A DNA stretch of 64,000 nucleotides from Marinobacter salicampi (lineage in GTDB: Bacteria > Pseudomonadota > Gammaproteobacteria > Pseudomonadales > Oleiphilaceae). The translations under genes were made by a program, and so were the position numbers. Shown in pieces: positions 17,028 through 25,027 of this stretch (its first letter is position 1; every line of letters starts with the position of its first letter). Below the pieces are notes generated by a model. That model searched no databases, was not told the DNA's origin, and saw only the letters and a list, made by a program, of their open reading frames with translations. The DNA lies in the NCBI RefSeq assembly GCF_011074795.1, contig NZ_JAAMPF010000009.1, positions 62,001 to 126,000 of the forward strand. Reading direction: 5' to 3'.

Positions 17028-17122
17028 ATGAAACCCTGGGCATGAGCCTGATTGCCCTGACCGGTATGACCATCGGGGCGAAACCGCTTCCGGGATGACA
17101 GGCAGGGGTTCCGGGAGTGCAT

Positions 17123-17151
17123 GGCAGCGCCCCTTTCGGAGGCGCTTTGCC
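17123..17151 (-). terminator. Stem-loop after the barrel gene, terminator-like
   Basis: GGCAGCGCC (17123-17131) pairs with GGCGC plus TGCC (17141-17151), with a small bulge, around a CCTTTCGGA loop. It lies 12 bases past the stop of the minus-strand barrel gene and also follows the convergent M17 gene. There is no strong T-run. Confidence 0.4.
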
Positions 17152-17163
17152 ATCTTGCCTGCA

Positions 17164-18021
17164 TTACCAGCCGAACCTTACGCTCCCCAGAAGGGCGTCC
17201 CCCAGACGTTGATCGCGGGTGCCCGTCGCCAGATCCCGATACCTGACACGGGTATCCACACTGACCCCAAGACCCAGGACCACCGTAGGCCACGCCCCTT
17301 CACCCATGCTTATGCGGTATTTCAGCTCCGTTCGCCACTCGCGCAGATAGAGTGCGCTTTCAACCTGGCGGGCCTGGTCAAGTGTTGCCCAGCGGTCCCC
17401 CCTGCGTTCCAGTGTAAGCTCAAATCGTCTGCCAGGACTCTGCCATCGCAGCATGACAGGCAGGTCCACCAGCCAGTGGCCAATGTCAGTTCCCCGCTCC
17501 CAGCGCGCCCGCGGAATCCACTGGAACGACCCAAAGCGATGGTCGCCGCCGAAGCCCAGACTCAGGGGCGAGTCTTCGCCCAGGTTCCGGAACATCGCCA
17601 CTCGGCCATTAATCACGTCACCATGAACATCCTGGTATTTGAACATGTTTGAGGTACCGGCGAAGCCTGCCCGGGCTTCCACGCGGTAAAGCCGGTTTTG
17701 CCAATGCCCTCCGACCATAAACCGGTGCAAGTGGCCATTGTGAGCCGGCTTACCGGTCCCGATGCCCAGCGGCTGGTAATCGTAATCAACAGCAAACCCA
17801 CCTGTATCATCCTGGTGATGCCAGCCCATTCCTCGCTGGGACCGGCTCACTTCATTAGCTGATGGCCCCTCGTTCGGCCAGTCGTAAGGCTGCCACTGAC
17901 GGTACAGCAGGTAGACGTCTCCGGAGGCCTGGACAGCCCGCGGCAGGGTAAGGACGACGACAAGAATTGCCGCCAGAGGTGAAAATTGCGAAAACCGGGA
18001 CCGCTTCGTTTGCTGATTCAT
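17164..18021 (-). CDS. Putative outer-membrane beta-barrel protein
   Basis: A 285-residue protein with a signal peptide (SPLAAILVVVLTLPRAVQAS). The mature chain alternates short amphipathic strands rich in aromatic and arginine residues (HLHRFMVGGHWQNRLYRVEARAG, RRFELTLERRGDRW). It ends in ...GSVRFGW, and a terminal aromatic is the usual BAM signal of outer-membrane barrels. Many Trp and Tyr residues flank predicted strands. The ligand or role is unknown; I do not recognise a named family. Confidence 0.7.
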   Translation of the reverse strand: MNQQTKRSRFSQFSPLAAILVVVLTLPRAVQASGDVYLLYRQWQPYDWPNEGPSANEVSRSQRGMGWHHQDDTGGFAVDYDYQPLGIGTGKPAHNGHLHRFMVGGHWQNRLYRVEARAGFAGTSNMFKYQDVHGDVINGRVAMFRNLGEDSPLSLGFGGDHRFGSFQWIPRARWERGTDIGHWLVDLPVMLRWQSPGRRFELTLERRGDRWATLDQARQVESALYLREWRTELKYRISMGEGAWPTVVLGLGVSVDTRVRYRDLATGTRDQRLGDALLGSVRFGW

Positions 18022-18133
18022 GGCTTCCTGCCTTCTCGCCGCTCCCTTGAATTACGTGTTCCGTGCACTTAACTATAGAAGATAGTCACGTCGAACAGCT
18101 GATCAAACTGATCGGTTGACAGGGAGAACCGCG

Positions 18134-18772
18134 ATGCACGTATTCATTGCCGGAGCCAACGGTAAAATCGGCCGCCACCTTTTGCAGGAAATGGCAGACA
18201 GCGATCATGAGGCGCGGGCGATGATCAGGGATCCGGACCAAGGGCCCGAATTGCAGCAACTGGGTGCCACGGAAACTGTGCTGGGCGATCTGGAGCAGGA
18301 TTGTAGCGAAGCCATGAGAGGCTGCGGTGCGGTCATTTTTACGGCCGGTTCAGGGCCACACACCGGGCCGGAAAAAACCGTGGATGTGGATCAGGACGGC
18401 GCCATCCGGCTGGTGGATACTGCCAGGGCCATGGGCATAAAACGCTTTATCCTGGTGAGCAGCATGGGTGCCGGGGAGCCCGAAAAGGGGCCGGAAAAGC
18501 TCCGTCATTACCTGCAGGCCAAACACAACGCTGATGAGCATCTGAAGGCGAGCGGGCTGAATTACACCATTGTTCGTCCGGGCCAGCTGACCAATGATAA
18601 CGGCACGGGAAAGGTTACCATGACTGCCGGGGCGGAAGAATTCGGCAAGATTCCACGGCAGGATGTCGCCCGGGTTCTGCTGGCGGTTCTGGATTCGGAC
18701 AACACCGCCAATCGGGTCTTTGGCGTGGTGTCCGGCGACACGCCGGTGGCGGAGGCATTGACCAAACTGTAG
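18134..18772 (+). CDS. Atypical SDR, NAD(P)H-binding protein (YwnB/NmrA-like)
   Basis: A 212-residue protein. The N-terminal nucleotide motif is VFIAGANGKIGRHLLQEM, followed by ARAMIRDPDQ and a VLGDLEQ segment. Later come VIFTAGSG, RFILVSSMGAGEPEKGPEKL, KHNADEHLKASGLNYTIVRPG and QDVARVLLAVLD. This pattern fits atypical SDR5-type proteins that bind NAD(P) and often lack the classical YxxxK. ATG 18134 follows AGGGAGAA. The substrate is unknown. Confidence 0.85.
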   Translation: MHVFIAGANGKIGRHLLQEMADSDHEARAMIRDPDQGPELQQLGATETVLGDLEQDCSEAMRGCGAVIFTAGSGPHTGPEKTVDVDQDGAIRLVDTARAMGIKRFILVSSMGAGEPEKGPEKLRHYLQAKHNADEHLKASGLNYTIVRPGQLTNDNGTGKVTMTAGAEEFGKIPRQDVARVLLAVLDSDNTANRVFGVVSGDTPVAEALTKL

Positions 18773-18872
18773 CTGGCCGGGGCGCCTAGAGATCGATCGC
18801 TGCCGCTTTGGTCAGAGGCGTCGCTCTGTCCCGGACTGATCAGTCCTTCCTTCGGTCTGTCAGACTGGCGGG

Positions 18873-19415
18873 TCAGTCGCCCCACATGCGAACGGTGCCG
18901 CCGGTATTGAAGTTGCCTTGAATGTTGATCTCGTTTAACAGCTTGGTGCCGGCTTCGGGGGTGCCACTACCGTTCAGGTATATATCTTTGAAGCTCAGGC
19001 CATCGCCGACGAAATTGATCCTTTCCGGCAGTCCCACCAACATGGCGCCATCCTCTTCCACGTCTATGGTCAATGGTCCTGTCACGTCCATCGCAAGGGA
19101 CATCTCATTGGCGAAGAAATGGGCTTCACCGCCACCGCCATGTTGGCGGGTAACGTAGTCCAGTTTGAAGCCGATGGTGCGACGACCGTCGCTTTCGTCC
19201 TCGGGGGTGGCCTGATTGTCAACACTGGCCGGGCCATGAGCGTTCATTCGCAGATGGGGAATCTCGATGGAAATGCCGCTCTGGCCAGACACCCCGGCAA
19301 GCTCACCTTCCGGCATGGGGCGCAGTTCTGCCTGGGCAGAGGTTGACAGCGTCAGAGCCAGGCTGATGCAGAGCACCGGGAATGTCACCGGGCGGTTCGT
19401 GTCGTGGTCGTTCAT
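18873..19415 (-). CDS. Exported protein of a FilA/DUF6160-like type (cluster member 3)
   Basis: A 180-residue protein with a signal peptide (FPVLCISLALTLSTSAQAE). Just after cleavage comes LRPMPEGELAGVSGQSGISIEI, a motif seen after the signal peptide in exported proteins loosely annotated as FilA-like or DUF6160. The mature part has strands and several Asn/Gly turns. It is last of three minus-strand genes, 11 bases after the middle one ends. The mature parts differ greatly between the three. The role is unknown; a surface or pilus association is only suggested by family names recalled from memory. Confidence 0.65.
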   Translation of the reverse strand: MNDHDTNRPVTFPVLCISLALTLSTSAQAELRPMPEGELAGVSGQSGISIEIPHLRMNAHGPASVDNQATPEDESDGRRTIGFKLDYVTRQHGGGGEAHFFANEMSLAMDVTGPLTIDVEEDGAMLVGLPERINFVGDGLSFKDIYLNGSGTPEAGTKLLNEINIQGNFNTGGTVRMWGD

Positions 19416-19425
19416 GGTGCTCTCC

Positions 19426-20454
19426 TCACTGGCCGTCCAGGTTGAAAATCAGGTGGTCCAGGGTGACCCCCTGAATGCGGGACTGGCTGGCCTGGCCCCT
19501 GGTCATCTGGGTTTCCATGGTGAGACTCGCTTTCGGGAACTCAGCATCGTAGGCCAGGCTGGCGGTGTCGGGATGGCCGGAGGCACCGGGTTGCAGCGTT
19601 TCCCCAAGACTGCCTGTAAACGGTTGCGGATCGCTGTAGGCGAAACGCCAGCCCCTGGGCGTGGCCTCAATGGTGGCCGAGGTCATCTGCAGGTTCTTCA
19701 GGGAGAAATCTCTGATGACCAGGTCCCGGCTGGCGCTGAACTCGCCGTCGCCGGCCCCCGGCTCGAACAGCATCCTGTCGAGGCTCACCTCCTCCAGGTT
19801 GACATTAAGCAGCAGGCCCTGCCGCGAGGGCGCCAAAGCACTGCCGTCGTCCACCTTCGCACTCCGGATCTTGTAGCCCGCCGGTATACCGCTGACATCC
19901 AGATGGCCGGTGAGGGCCAGATTCTCGAGGCTGATATGTCCGAAATCCAATTGATCTGACGGCGTACCGCCGGCGGCGATATTGCGGTCATTCGGGTCGA
20001 CCGCATCCGGATTGCCATAAACCGCCTGGAAAGCCAGGTCTACGTTGCTCCAGGCTGCCTTATCCGGAAATCCGATCCGCAGGTACTCGCGCTCACCTAG
20101 GCTCTTACCGTCGGGGATGATCAGGCCTAGCAGGACGGAGTTGACCGAGGCGTTGGCGCTGGCCGTACCAAGGGTCAGGGGTGAAGTCAGGGTGCCGATA
20201 TTGTCAGCCGTGAACTGGAACTGTTTCAGCCCCAGGGAAGATCCGTCCGCCCCCACGACATTGATGCTGCCGGCTTCAGCCTCGCCAGGCACAGGCGTGC
20301 CGGAGAGCTTGATGTCCTCCAGCACGAAGTTGAAATTGCCCTGGGCTTGAGCCTGGCTCATCTGCTCATCACTGAGCTCTTCCATGGCAAGGGCCGGGCC
20401 TGAAACCAGCCAGCAACCCAGAGCCGCTGTCAGGACGCCTCTTGTTGTTCTCAT
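19426..20454 (-). CDS. Exported protein of the same cluster (member 2)
   Basis: A 342-residue protein. I chose ATG 20454, preceded by AAGGAG; the frame extends further upstream without signal features. It has a signal peptide (GVLTAALGCWLVSGPALAM), then EELSDEQMSQAQAQGNF, a variant of the cluster's motif. The mature part is built from repeated beta-rich segments (FVLEDIKLSGTPVP, LKQFQFTADNIGTL, LDFGHISLENLALTGHLDVSG, LVIRDFSLKNLQMTSATIE). These could form an elongated beta structure. The function is unknown. Confidence 0.65.
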   Translation of the reverse strand: MRTTRGVLTAALGCWLVSGPALAMEELSDEQMSQAQAQGNFNFVLEDIKLSGTPVPGEAEAGSINVVGADGSSLGLKQFQFTADNIGTLTSPLTLGTASANASVNSVLLGLIIPDGKSLGEREYLRIGFPDKAAWSNVDLAFQAVYGNPDAVDPNDRNIAAGGTPSDQLDFGHISLENLALTGHLDVSGIPAGYKIRSAKVDDGSALAPSRQGLLLNVNLEEVSLDRMLFEPGAGDGEFSASRDLVIRDFSLKNLQMTSATIEATPRGWRFAYSDPQPFTGSLGETLQPGASGHPDTASLAYDAEFPKASLTMETQMTRGQASQSRIQGVTLDHLIFNLDGQ

Positions 20455-20518
20455 GATCTTCTCCTTTTGGCCCTGCCGGGTGGTGGCCGTTGGTGCCAGT
20501 CGCGGCTTGCAGTCAGGC

Positions 20519-21685
20519 TCAGAAAGTCGGGTGATACCTTTGCCGTGGATTGTCGTCACCGATTCCCAGCAGGATCTGGGACAGCGCGGCCGTGGTATTG
20601 GTATGGGCTTCCACATAGCCCGCGGTCCGGTCGTTGGGGTCGTTAAAGGGCATCACCATGTTCCAGCCCGGCAGGTCGGCGCGGCTTTGGGGAATGACGC
20701 CCTCCAGGTGCTGGGACCATAGGGCGCCATTGACCGAGCCGTCCTCGTTAACGAACGAGTTGCCGCCGCCCTGGGTCATGGAAATGTAGAAATTTTCCAC
20801 GTTGTGGAAGTCGAGACTGACCACATGCTCAAGGTTCAATTCTTTACCGCCGCGTGCCTGGAGCGAGGGGTCGATGCCGAGCGGCTCAGTAATGGGTTCA
20901 AGCAGTCCGGTGATCGGGTCGAGCACGCCCGCAGCCGGCTCCAGGGGGCCGCTGGTATTGTTGGGCACGCGACCGCCGGGCGGCGGGTTCTGGGGATAGT
21001 TGCCGGTGCCATCGGGCGGCTGACCCGTACCAACCGTGACGAAGGTATCCCGGGTGCCGGTGCCATAGAGCTGAGAGAGAATGACGCCCCCGAGCTCGGG
21101 TATCAGACTTACGGTTTGGATATACCCGGAGCTGGAGTCGATGGTGGCCGGCGAATGGCCCTCGGCCTTGCCGAAGCCGATACGAATGCCGCGGATGGTA
21201 TCCGGGCCGTTGGCATGGTGCTGCTTCTGGATCTCGATATAGGGATCCTCGAAATAAAACGGGTCCTTGGCGGAGTTGCCGAAACCGAAATTACGCAGGC
21301 TGTTCTCAGGGATGCCCTGGCCATCGGCGGTCTTGTAGATGGAGTTGTTGCTTCCATTATAGTCGCCCAGGGTGAATTCCTCGGCGTAGGCGTGCAGCTC
21401 ACCGCTGCCATTGATCTGTACCCGGTGAACGGTGGCGTCCACCTGTTCGGTAACCGTGCGGGTTTCCTCCCGCGTGTGGCCCAGCAGCGTGGGGGTGTAC
21501 TCCACGCCGGTAAGCTGGCTGAGTTCGTAGTTGATGTCCGTGGCTGAATACTGCAGCGCGGTACCGCCCGTAACGTCGCGCATTTCCTGATCGGCGAGAG
21601 GTTTCAGTTCAGCCACAGTCGCATTAGCTGCAAGTAACAGTGGACTGATCAGGGAGAGGGTACGCAAGGAATCCAGGTTGCGCAT
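20519..21685 (-). CDS. Exported protein of the same cluster (member 1)
   Basis: A 388-residue protein with a signal peptide (LSLISPLLLAANATVAE) followed by LKPLADQEMRDVTGGTALQYS, the shared motif. The mature part is rich in Gly, Asn, Asp and Pro, with a proline/glycine stretch (QPPDGTGNYPQNPPPGG) around the middle and a short imperfect repeat (EPAAGVLDPITGLLEPITEPLG). It starts with ATG 21685 and AAAGGAGG upstream. It is the first gene of the three and follows a possible operator at 21765-21781. The function is unknown. Confidence 0.65.
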   Translation of the reverse strand: MRNLDSLRTLSLISPLLLAANATVAELKPLADQEMRDVTGGTALQYSATDINYELSQLTGVEYTPTLLGHTREETRTVTEQVDATVHRVQINGSGELHAYAEEFTLGDYNGSNNSIYKTADGQGIPENSLRNFGFGNSAKDPFYFEDPYIEIQKQHHANGPDTIRGIRIGFGKAEGHSPATIDSSSGYIQTVSLIPELGGVILSQLYGTGTRDTFVTVGTGQPPDGTGNYPQNPPPGGRVPNNTSGPLEPAAGVLDPITGLLEPITEPLGIDPSLQARGGKELNLEHVVSLDFHNVENFYISMTQGGGNSFVNEDGSVNGALWSQHLEGVIPQSRADLPGWNMVMPFNDPNDRTAGYVEAHTNTTAALSQILLGIGDDNPRQRYHPTF

Positions 21686-22028
21686 CTGGCTGTGCCTCCT
21701 TTCTTGTTTTACTGCTGTCCGGTGCCTGCTACTGCCACACGCGGGGCACGTCCCATTAAACTTCGTTAACCATTTGGTAACGTAAATCCCTGTTGGGGCA
21801 AGGTTTTTAGTGACCCCATGGTTCCTGATCGGCCACAGTTTTCCATTGACCCAAATGCCTGAGGCAATGTCAGTCGGGTCAGTTATAAAGGGCAGCGGCG
21901 ATCCGGACGGCCATGGATGTCCGCCGGTTGAAGTGAGATTTTCAGTGTGGACAATAATTGACGGCAGGCTGTTCAGGACTCATTGTAGAGCTCATCGATA
22001 ATCCATAGAACCAGGTTGAGGGAGCAGC
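21686..22028. promoter_or_regulatory. Divergent control region with an imperfect palindrome
   Basis: This 343-base stretch has no gene. It contains GTTAACCATTTGGTAAC at 21765-21781, an imperfect inverted repeat (GTTA.CC / GG.TAAC arms). That could be an operator for the three-gene exported cluster, about 80 bases from its first start codon. No protein is known to bind it. The rest shows nothing distinct. Confidence 0.35.
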
Positions 22029-22640
22029 ATGGGCGAGGAAAGTATCGGCTCTGAAGAAAACACAAACCGGAGAACCAGCCCGGCAGCTTTCTTTCGAGGA
22101 TTCCTGCGTGAGCCCGGTCAGGTGGGCTCGGTCATTCCGAGTTCCCGATTCCTGGAGCGCCGGATCATCAATGCCTCAGGCCTCAGCCACGCCCGGCGGG
22201 TTGTGGAACTGGGTCCGGGCACCGGCGGCACAACCCAGGCCTTTCTCCGAAGCCTCGGTCCGAACGCGCATCTGCTTTCTATCGAGCTCAGCCCTTTTTT
22301 TCATGAGCTGCTCGGTGACATAACGGACCCACGCTTCACCAACCACCTGGGCAGTGCGGACGATCTGGCAGAGATTCTGGCATCGCACCAGCTGAGTCGA
22401 CCAGATGTAATTATTTCCGGTATTCCCTTCTCAAAAATGCCGGAAGCCGTCGGCAACCGGGTGGTACATGCTGTGGAGGACAACCTTGCGGAGGGCGGTC
22501 GCTTTATTGCATATCAGTTCCGTAGTGACGTCGCGCGCATCACCGACCCGATCATGGGGCCTCACGAAAGCTGCACTCTGGAAATGCGCAACATTCCACC
22601 CATGCGGGTCTATCGCTGGTTTAAGGCCGGGGCTGGCTGA
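22029..22640 (+). CDS. Class I SAM-dependent methyltransferase, phospholipid N-methyltransferase-like
   Basis: A 203-residue protein. The N-terminal segment FFRGFLREPGQVGSVIPSSRFLERRII is characteristic of PmtA-type proteins. The SAM-binding motif I is VVELGPGTGGTTQAFL, and the motif II region is LLSIELSPFFHELL. Motif III and neighbours are VIISGIPFSKMPEAVGNRVV and the C-terminal ends with WFKAGAG. Such enzymes methylate phosphatidylethanolamine towards phosphatidylcholine, but several members have other lipid or small-molecule substrates. ATG 22029 follows GAGGGAG. Confidence 0.75.
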   Translation: MGEESIGSEENTNRRTSPAAFFRGFLREPGQVGSVIPSSRFLERRIINASGLSHARRVVELGPGTGGTTQAFLRSLGPNAHLLSIELSPFFHELLGDITDPRFTNHLGSADDLAEILASHQLSRPDVIISGIPFSKMPEAVGNRVVHAVEDNLAEGGRFIAYQFRSDVARITDPIMGPHESCTLEMRNIPPMRVYRWFKAGAG

Positions 22641-22719
22641 GTCCGAGGCGTTAATTGCCTCTGGGAAGACAGGGCAGGGGCGTGTTACGGTCATCTGAGC
22701 TCGGGGTTGGGCAGTCGGC

Positions 22720-23082
22720 TCACCATGAAATGGTGACGGTTTGTTTGCCCCACTCCCGGGCAGCCTCTACGTCTTTTCCCATGTAGATATCGATTTTGTT
22801 TTTCCAGCGCTTGTTCATCTTGTCCCTGACAACGTATGTGCCGGGCAAGCCTTCAATCGTCACTTTTGTGCCGTGCGTCAGACCGTCTTCAATCAGGTCC
22901 CTGGACACAGCGATTGCTTTCATTCCCGGTTTGAGCGTATCCCCCCATGCGGTGAGGGTGGGGTCGCCGGCTGTCTGGCTCTTCACGGAATTGTAGGCGG
23001 TCGCGGTAACTTCCCGCGGATGGGCGCTACCAAAGCTTGGCAAAATGAGGACAAGGACTAATGTCGAGAGTGTAAATCGCAT
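22720..23082 (-). CDS. 3D (Asp-Asp-Asp) domain protein, exported
   Basis: A 120-residue protein from ATG 23082, preceded by AGGATAATT. The signal peptide is MRFTLSTLVLVLILPSFGSA. The mature part has EVTATAYNSVKSQTAGDPTLTAWG, LKPGMKAIAVSRDL, HGTKVTIEGLPGTYVVRDKM, and a C-terminal KIDIYMGKDVEAAREWG. This is the double-psi-barrel fold shared with MltA/RlpA-type proteins, and the conserved acidic residues of the motif (D in VSRD, VRDK, KIDIY) are present. A cell-wall glycan role is likely but unproven. The in-frame extension up to 23151 is less convincing as coding. Confidence 0.8.
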   Translation of the reverse strand: MRFTLSTLVLVLILPSFGSAHPREVTATAYNSVKSQTAGDPTLTAWGDTLKPGMKAIAVSRDLIEDGLTHGTKVTIEGLPGTYVVRDKMNKRWKNKIDIYMGKDVEAAREWGKQTVTISW

Positions 23083-23231
23083 AATTATCCTGCATCTTGG
23101 GAGTTGCCTGAATATACGCATACTCATTGTCCTCAGACGACCTGCCCGCAATCATTAATCAGTGCTTTATGCAGGCCGATGCCGTGAATGATCGGTTGCG
23201 AGTTCATTATTTTACACCGTTTTGCTACTGT

Positions 23232-23909
23232 TTAACCCGCCCAAAGCCGGGCCCGGAAGCGACTTCTGCGCCAGAGCAACGCCAGCCAGAGAGCATGGGC
23301 ATTAATCAGTACCGCCAGTATCCACTCGAAGGCGTCGTCTTTCTGGCTGTAGAACTCCGGCGCCACGCCGTTGAGTATTACTGAGAGGATCCCTACCCCC
23401 AGGGCCAGCTGGCAAAGATTCAGCAACCTTGTGCCCGCGCGCTCCCAATGCGGGTGGCTGCGTAAGCCGGCGGTTACGAGCAGTTCGCAGATAAAGGTGA
23501 GTGAGAAGTAAAGCACCACGCCGATTCGGCGTATCAGGTTGAAACCGTCCCCCTCGTGTCCCAGCGCGAGGGTGTAGGCCCCCAGTGAAATGCTGGCCAC
23601 CAGCCCCAGCCCGGGAATCCAGGCAACGCCTCTGGTATGAATGCCGAGCTGGCGTAGCCAGCGGCTGTTCAGCCACCAGAACAGGATGCCCAGCAGGGCG
23701 GCGGGCAGCATGGTGCCTTTGAAGATAAAATAAGAGGTACCGTAGCGGCCAGTGCGGCTGATGCTGGTGCAGCTGTCCCAATAGGGATTGCAGAATCCTA
23801 TCTGCCCCTCCAGAACTGACACGGTAAAGGTAATATGAATTGTCAGCAGGGGGACAAGGCTTGCTGCGAGCGCGAGCCACCAGAGAGGGAAGGAGCGATG
23901 GTCTGCCAT
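23232..23909 (-). CDS. Integral membrane protein of unknown function, 225 aa
   Basis: About six hydrophobic helices are visible: WWLALAASLVPLLTIHITFT, KGTMLPAALLGILFWWL, VAWIPGLGLVASISLGAYTL, VVLYFSLTFICELLVTAG, LCQLALGVGILSVIL and ILAVLINAHALWLALLW. A distinctive loop CNPYWDSCTSISRTGRYGTS lies between helices 1 and 2, with two cysteines and a conserved-looking aromatic pattern. The overall topology resembles Frag1/DRAM/Sfk1-like proteins, but I cannot confirm that. AGGAGG is 11 bases before ATG 23909. Confidence 0.6.
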   Translation of the reverse strand: MADHRSFPLWWLALAASLVPLLTIHITFTVSVLEGQIGFCNPYWDSCTSISRTGRYGTSYFIFKGTMLPAALLGILFWWLNSRWLRQLGIHTRGVAWIPGLGLVASISLGAYTLALGHEGDGFNLIRRIGVVLYFSLTFICELLVTAGLRSHPHWERAGTRLLNLCQLALGVGILSVILNGVAPEFYSQKDDAFEWILAVLINAHALWLALLWRRSRFRARLWAG

Positions 23910-24123
23910 GGCTGAGGGGGCCTCCTGGAACTGAAAGCCGATCTGGAGTTTTATCCTATTTGATCATTCTCCCTATGGGGAAGGTCAATGAGTTTCCGCA
24001 TGACGCGCTCTATAGCCACATACGTCATCGCCGGCACAATGATGTGTGCTATGTTTCTATGAGCTGCCGAGCGGTTCGTATGAAGTAAGAGCAGCCAGTT
24101 GGAAAACCATGGAGGTACTCTCT

Positions 24124-24510
24124 ATGCGCATTGCAAAAGAGGATATACCTGTTCGGATTGATGTACCCGGCGCTAAAGCTCGCCAGCAGACTGGCTTTGG
24201 TGATGTGTCGGGCTACGGCAAGATGGGAGCCGAGTTCTTCTCATTTGGTGCCGGCACCGATATCACTGAGCTATTGCACGGGCTGGAGAACGACAGTTGC
24301 CAGAGCCCCCACTGGGGCTACGTGGTCGAAGGGGCGATCACGGCGTTATACAGTGATGGCAGCGAAGAAACGTCGCGACGCGGTGACCTGTTTTACTGGC
24401 CTCCCGGGCACAGTGTCAGAGCAGAAGAAAACACCGATATCGTGATGTTCAGCCCGCAGCACGAGCATGGCCTGGTTATTGACCATATCCGGCACCAGGT
24501 CAGCGGCTGA
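24124..24510 (+). CDS. Cupin-domain protein
   Basis: A 128-residue protein. The start is ATG 24124, 8 bases after GGAGG; in-frame ATG 24109 overlaps that site. The cupin core shows SPHWGYVVEGAITALYSDGSEE, then SRRGDLFYWPPGHSVRAEENTDIVMFSP. Metal-ligand positions resemble cupin motif 1 (H...) and motif 2 (G..FYWPPGH), with one histidine near the end. It is a small-molecule-binding or isomerase-type barrel; the substrate is unknown. Confidence 0.75.
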   Translation: MRIAKEDIPVRIDVPGAKARQQTGFGDVSGYGKMGAEFFSFGAGTDITELLHGLENDSCQSPHWGYVVEGAITALYSDGSEETSRRGDLFYWPPGHSVRAEENTDIVMFSPQHEHGLVIDHIRHQVSG

Positions 24511-24553
24511 ACACAGGTATTGGCACTAACGCTGCCATTGGGCTTCAGCTATC

Positions 24554-24591
24554 CCTGCAGAGAAGAGAAGGCAATCTTTCTTCCCTGCAGG
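24554..24591. terminator. Stem-loop between convergent genes
   Basis: CCTGCAG (24554-24560) pairs with CTGCAGG (24585-24591), and GAAGA (24562-24566) with TCTTC (24579-24583), interrupted by one mismatch. It lies between the cupin gene and the convergent DUF1850 gene. It is probably a two-way terminator-like hairpin, without a strong T-run. Confidence 0.4.
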
Positions 24592-24634
24592 TCCACGTAT
24601 GAGCACTGCCCGACTATATCGGTAGCGGTTCGTG

Positions 24635-25027
24635 CTACTGCGGCTTTAATGTAAATCCAGCCAAAGCCTCGTCTTCCAACGCTGAAAAATCAACGCACTT
24701 GCCCGGTTCCAGCGTGTCTGGGTCCAGCCGGCACAGTCGCCAGTTGTCTGGTGTCGTTCGCGAGTTGGCCAGTGAAAGGAAAGGTACAGTCAGGGCATCT
24801 CGCGGCGCCCATTCGTACCATCCGTCCACAAGTCGGGCATGGGGCGCAGGATCAACGCCGGCGCCACTGCCTTTAACAAATGTTTTTTGCAGTGACAGCT
24901 GTTGGTTCTGGATACCCCAATGCTCGATCCACTGGGTTTTCTCTACCGAGTGTGTCCAGCTGAGGGAGAACAGTGCGCCCGCCAGGCAGGTGGCTGTTTT
25001 ACCCGCCACCAGTACACAAAGGCTCAT
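24635..25027 (-). CDS. DUF1850 protein of the TRAP-TAXI operon
   Basis: A 130-residue protein. The start overlaps the TRAP permease stop by 4 bases (ATGA). The pattern FSLSWTHSVEKTQWIEHWGI, followed by LSLQKTFVKGSGAGVDPAPHA and DGWYEW, fits DUF1850. In many genomes DUF1850 genes sit beside TAXI-type TRAP permeases, so a role in the transporter is likely though undefined. It has an N-terminal hydrophobic segment (LVAGKTATCLAGALFSLSW). Confidence 0.8.
   Translation of the reverse strand: MSLCVLVAGKTATCLAGALFSLSWTHSVEKTQWIEHWGIQNQQLSLQKTFVKGSGAGVDPAPHARLVDGWYEWAPRDALTVPFLSLANSRTTPDNWRLCRLDPDTLEPGKCVDFSALEDEALAGFTLKPQ

Noticed and set aside
20804..21547. Plus-strand frame of about 247 codons
   Set aside because: Antisense to the exported cluster gene, which has a signal peptide and a good ribosome site on the minus strand.
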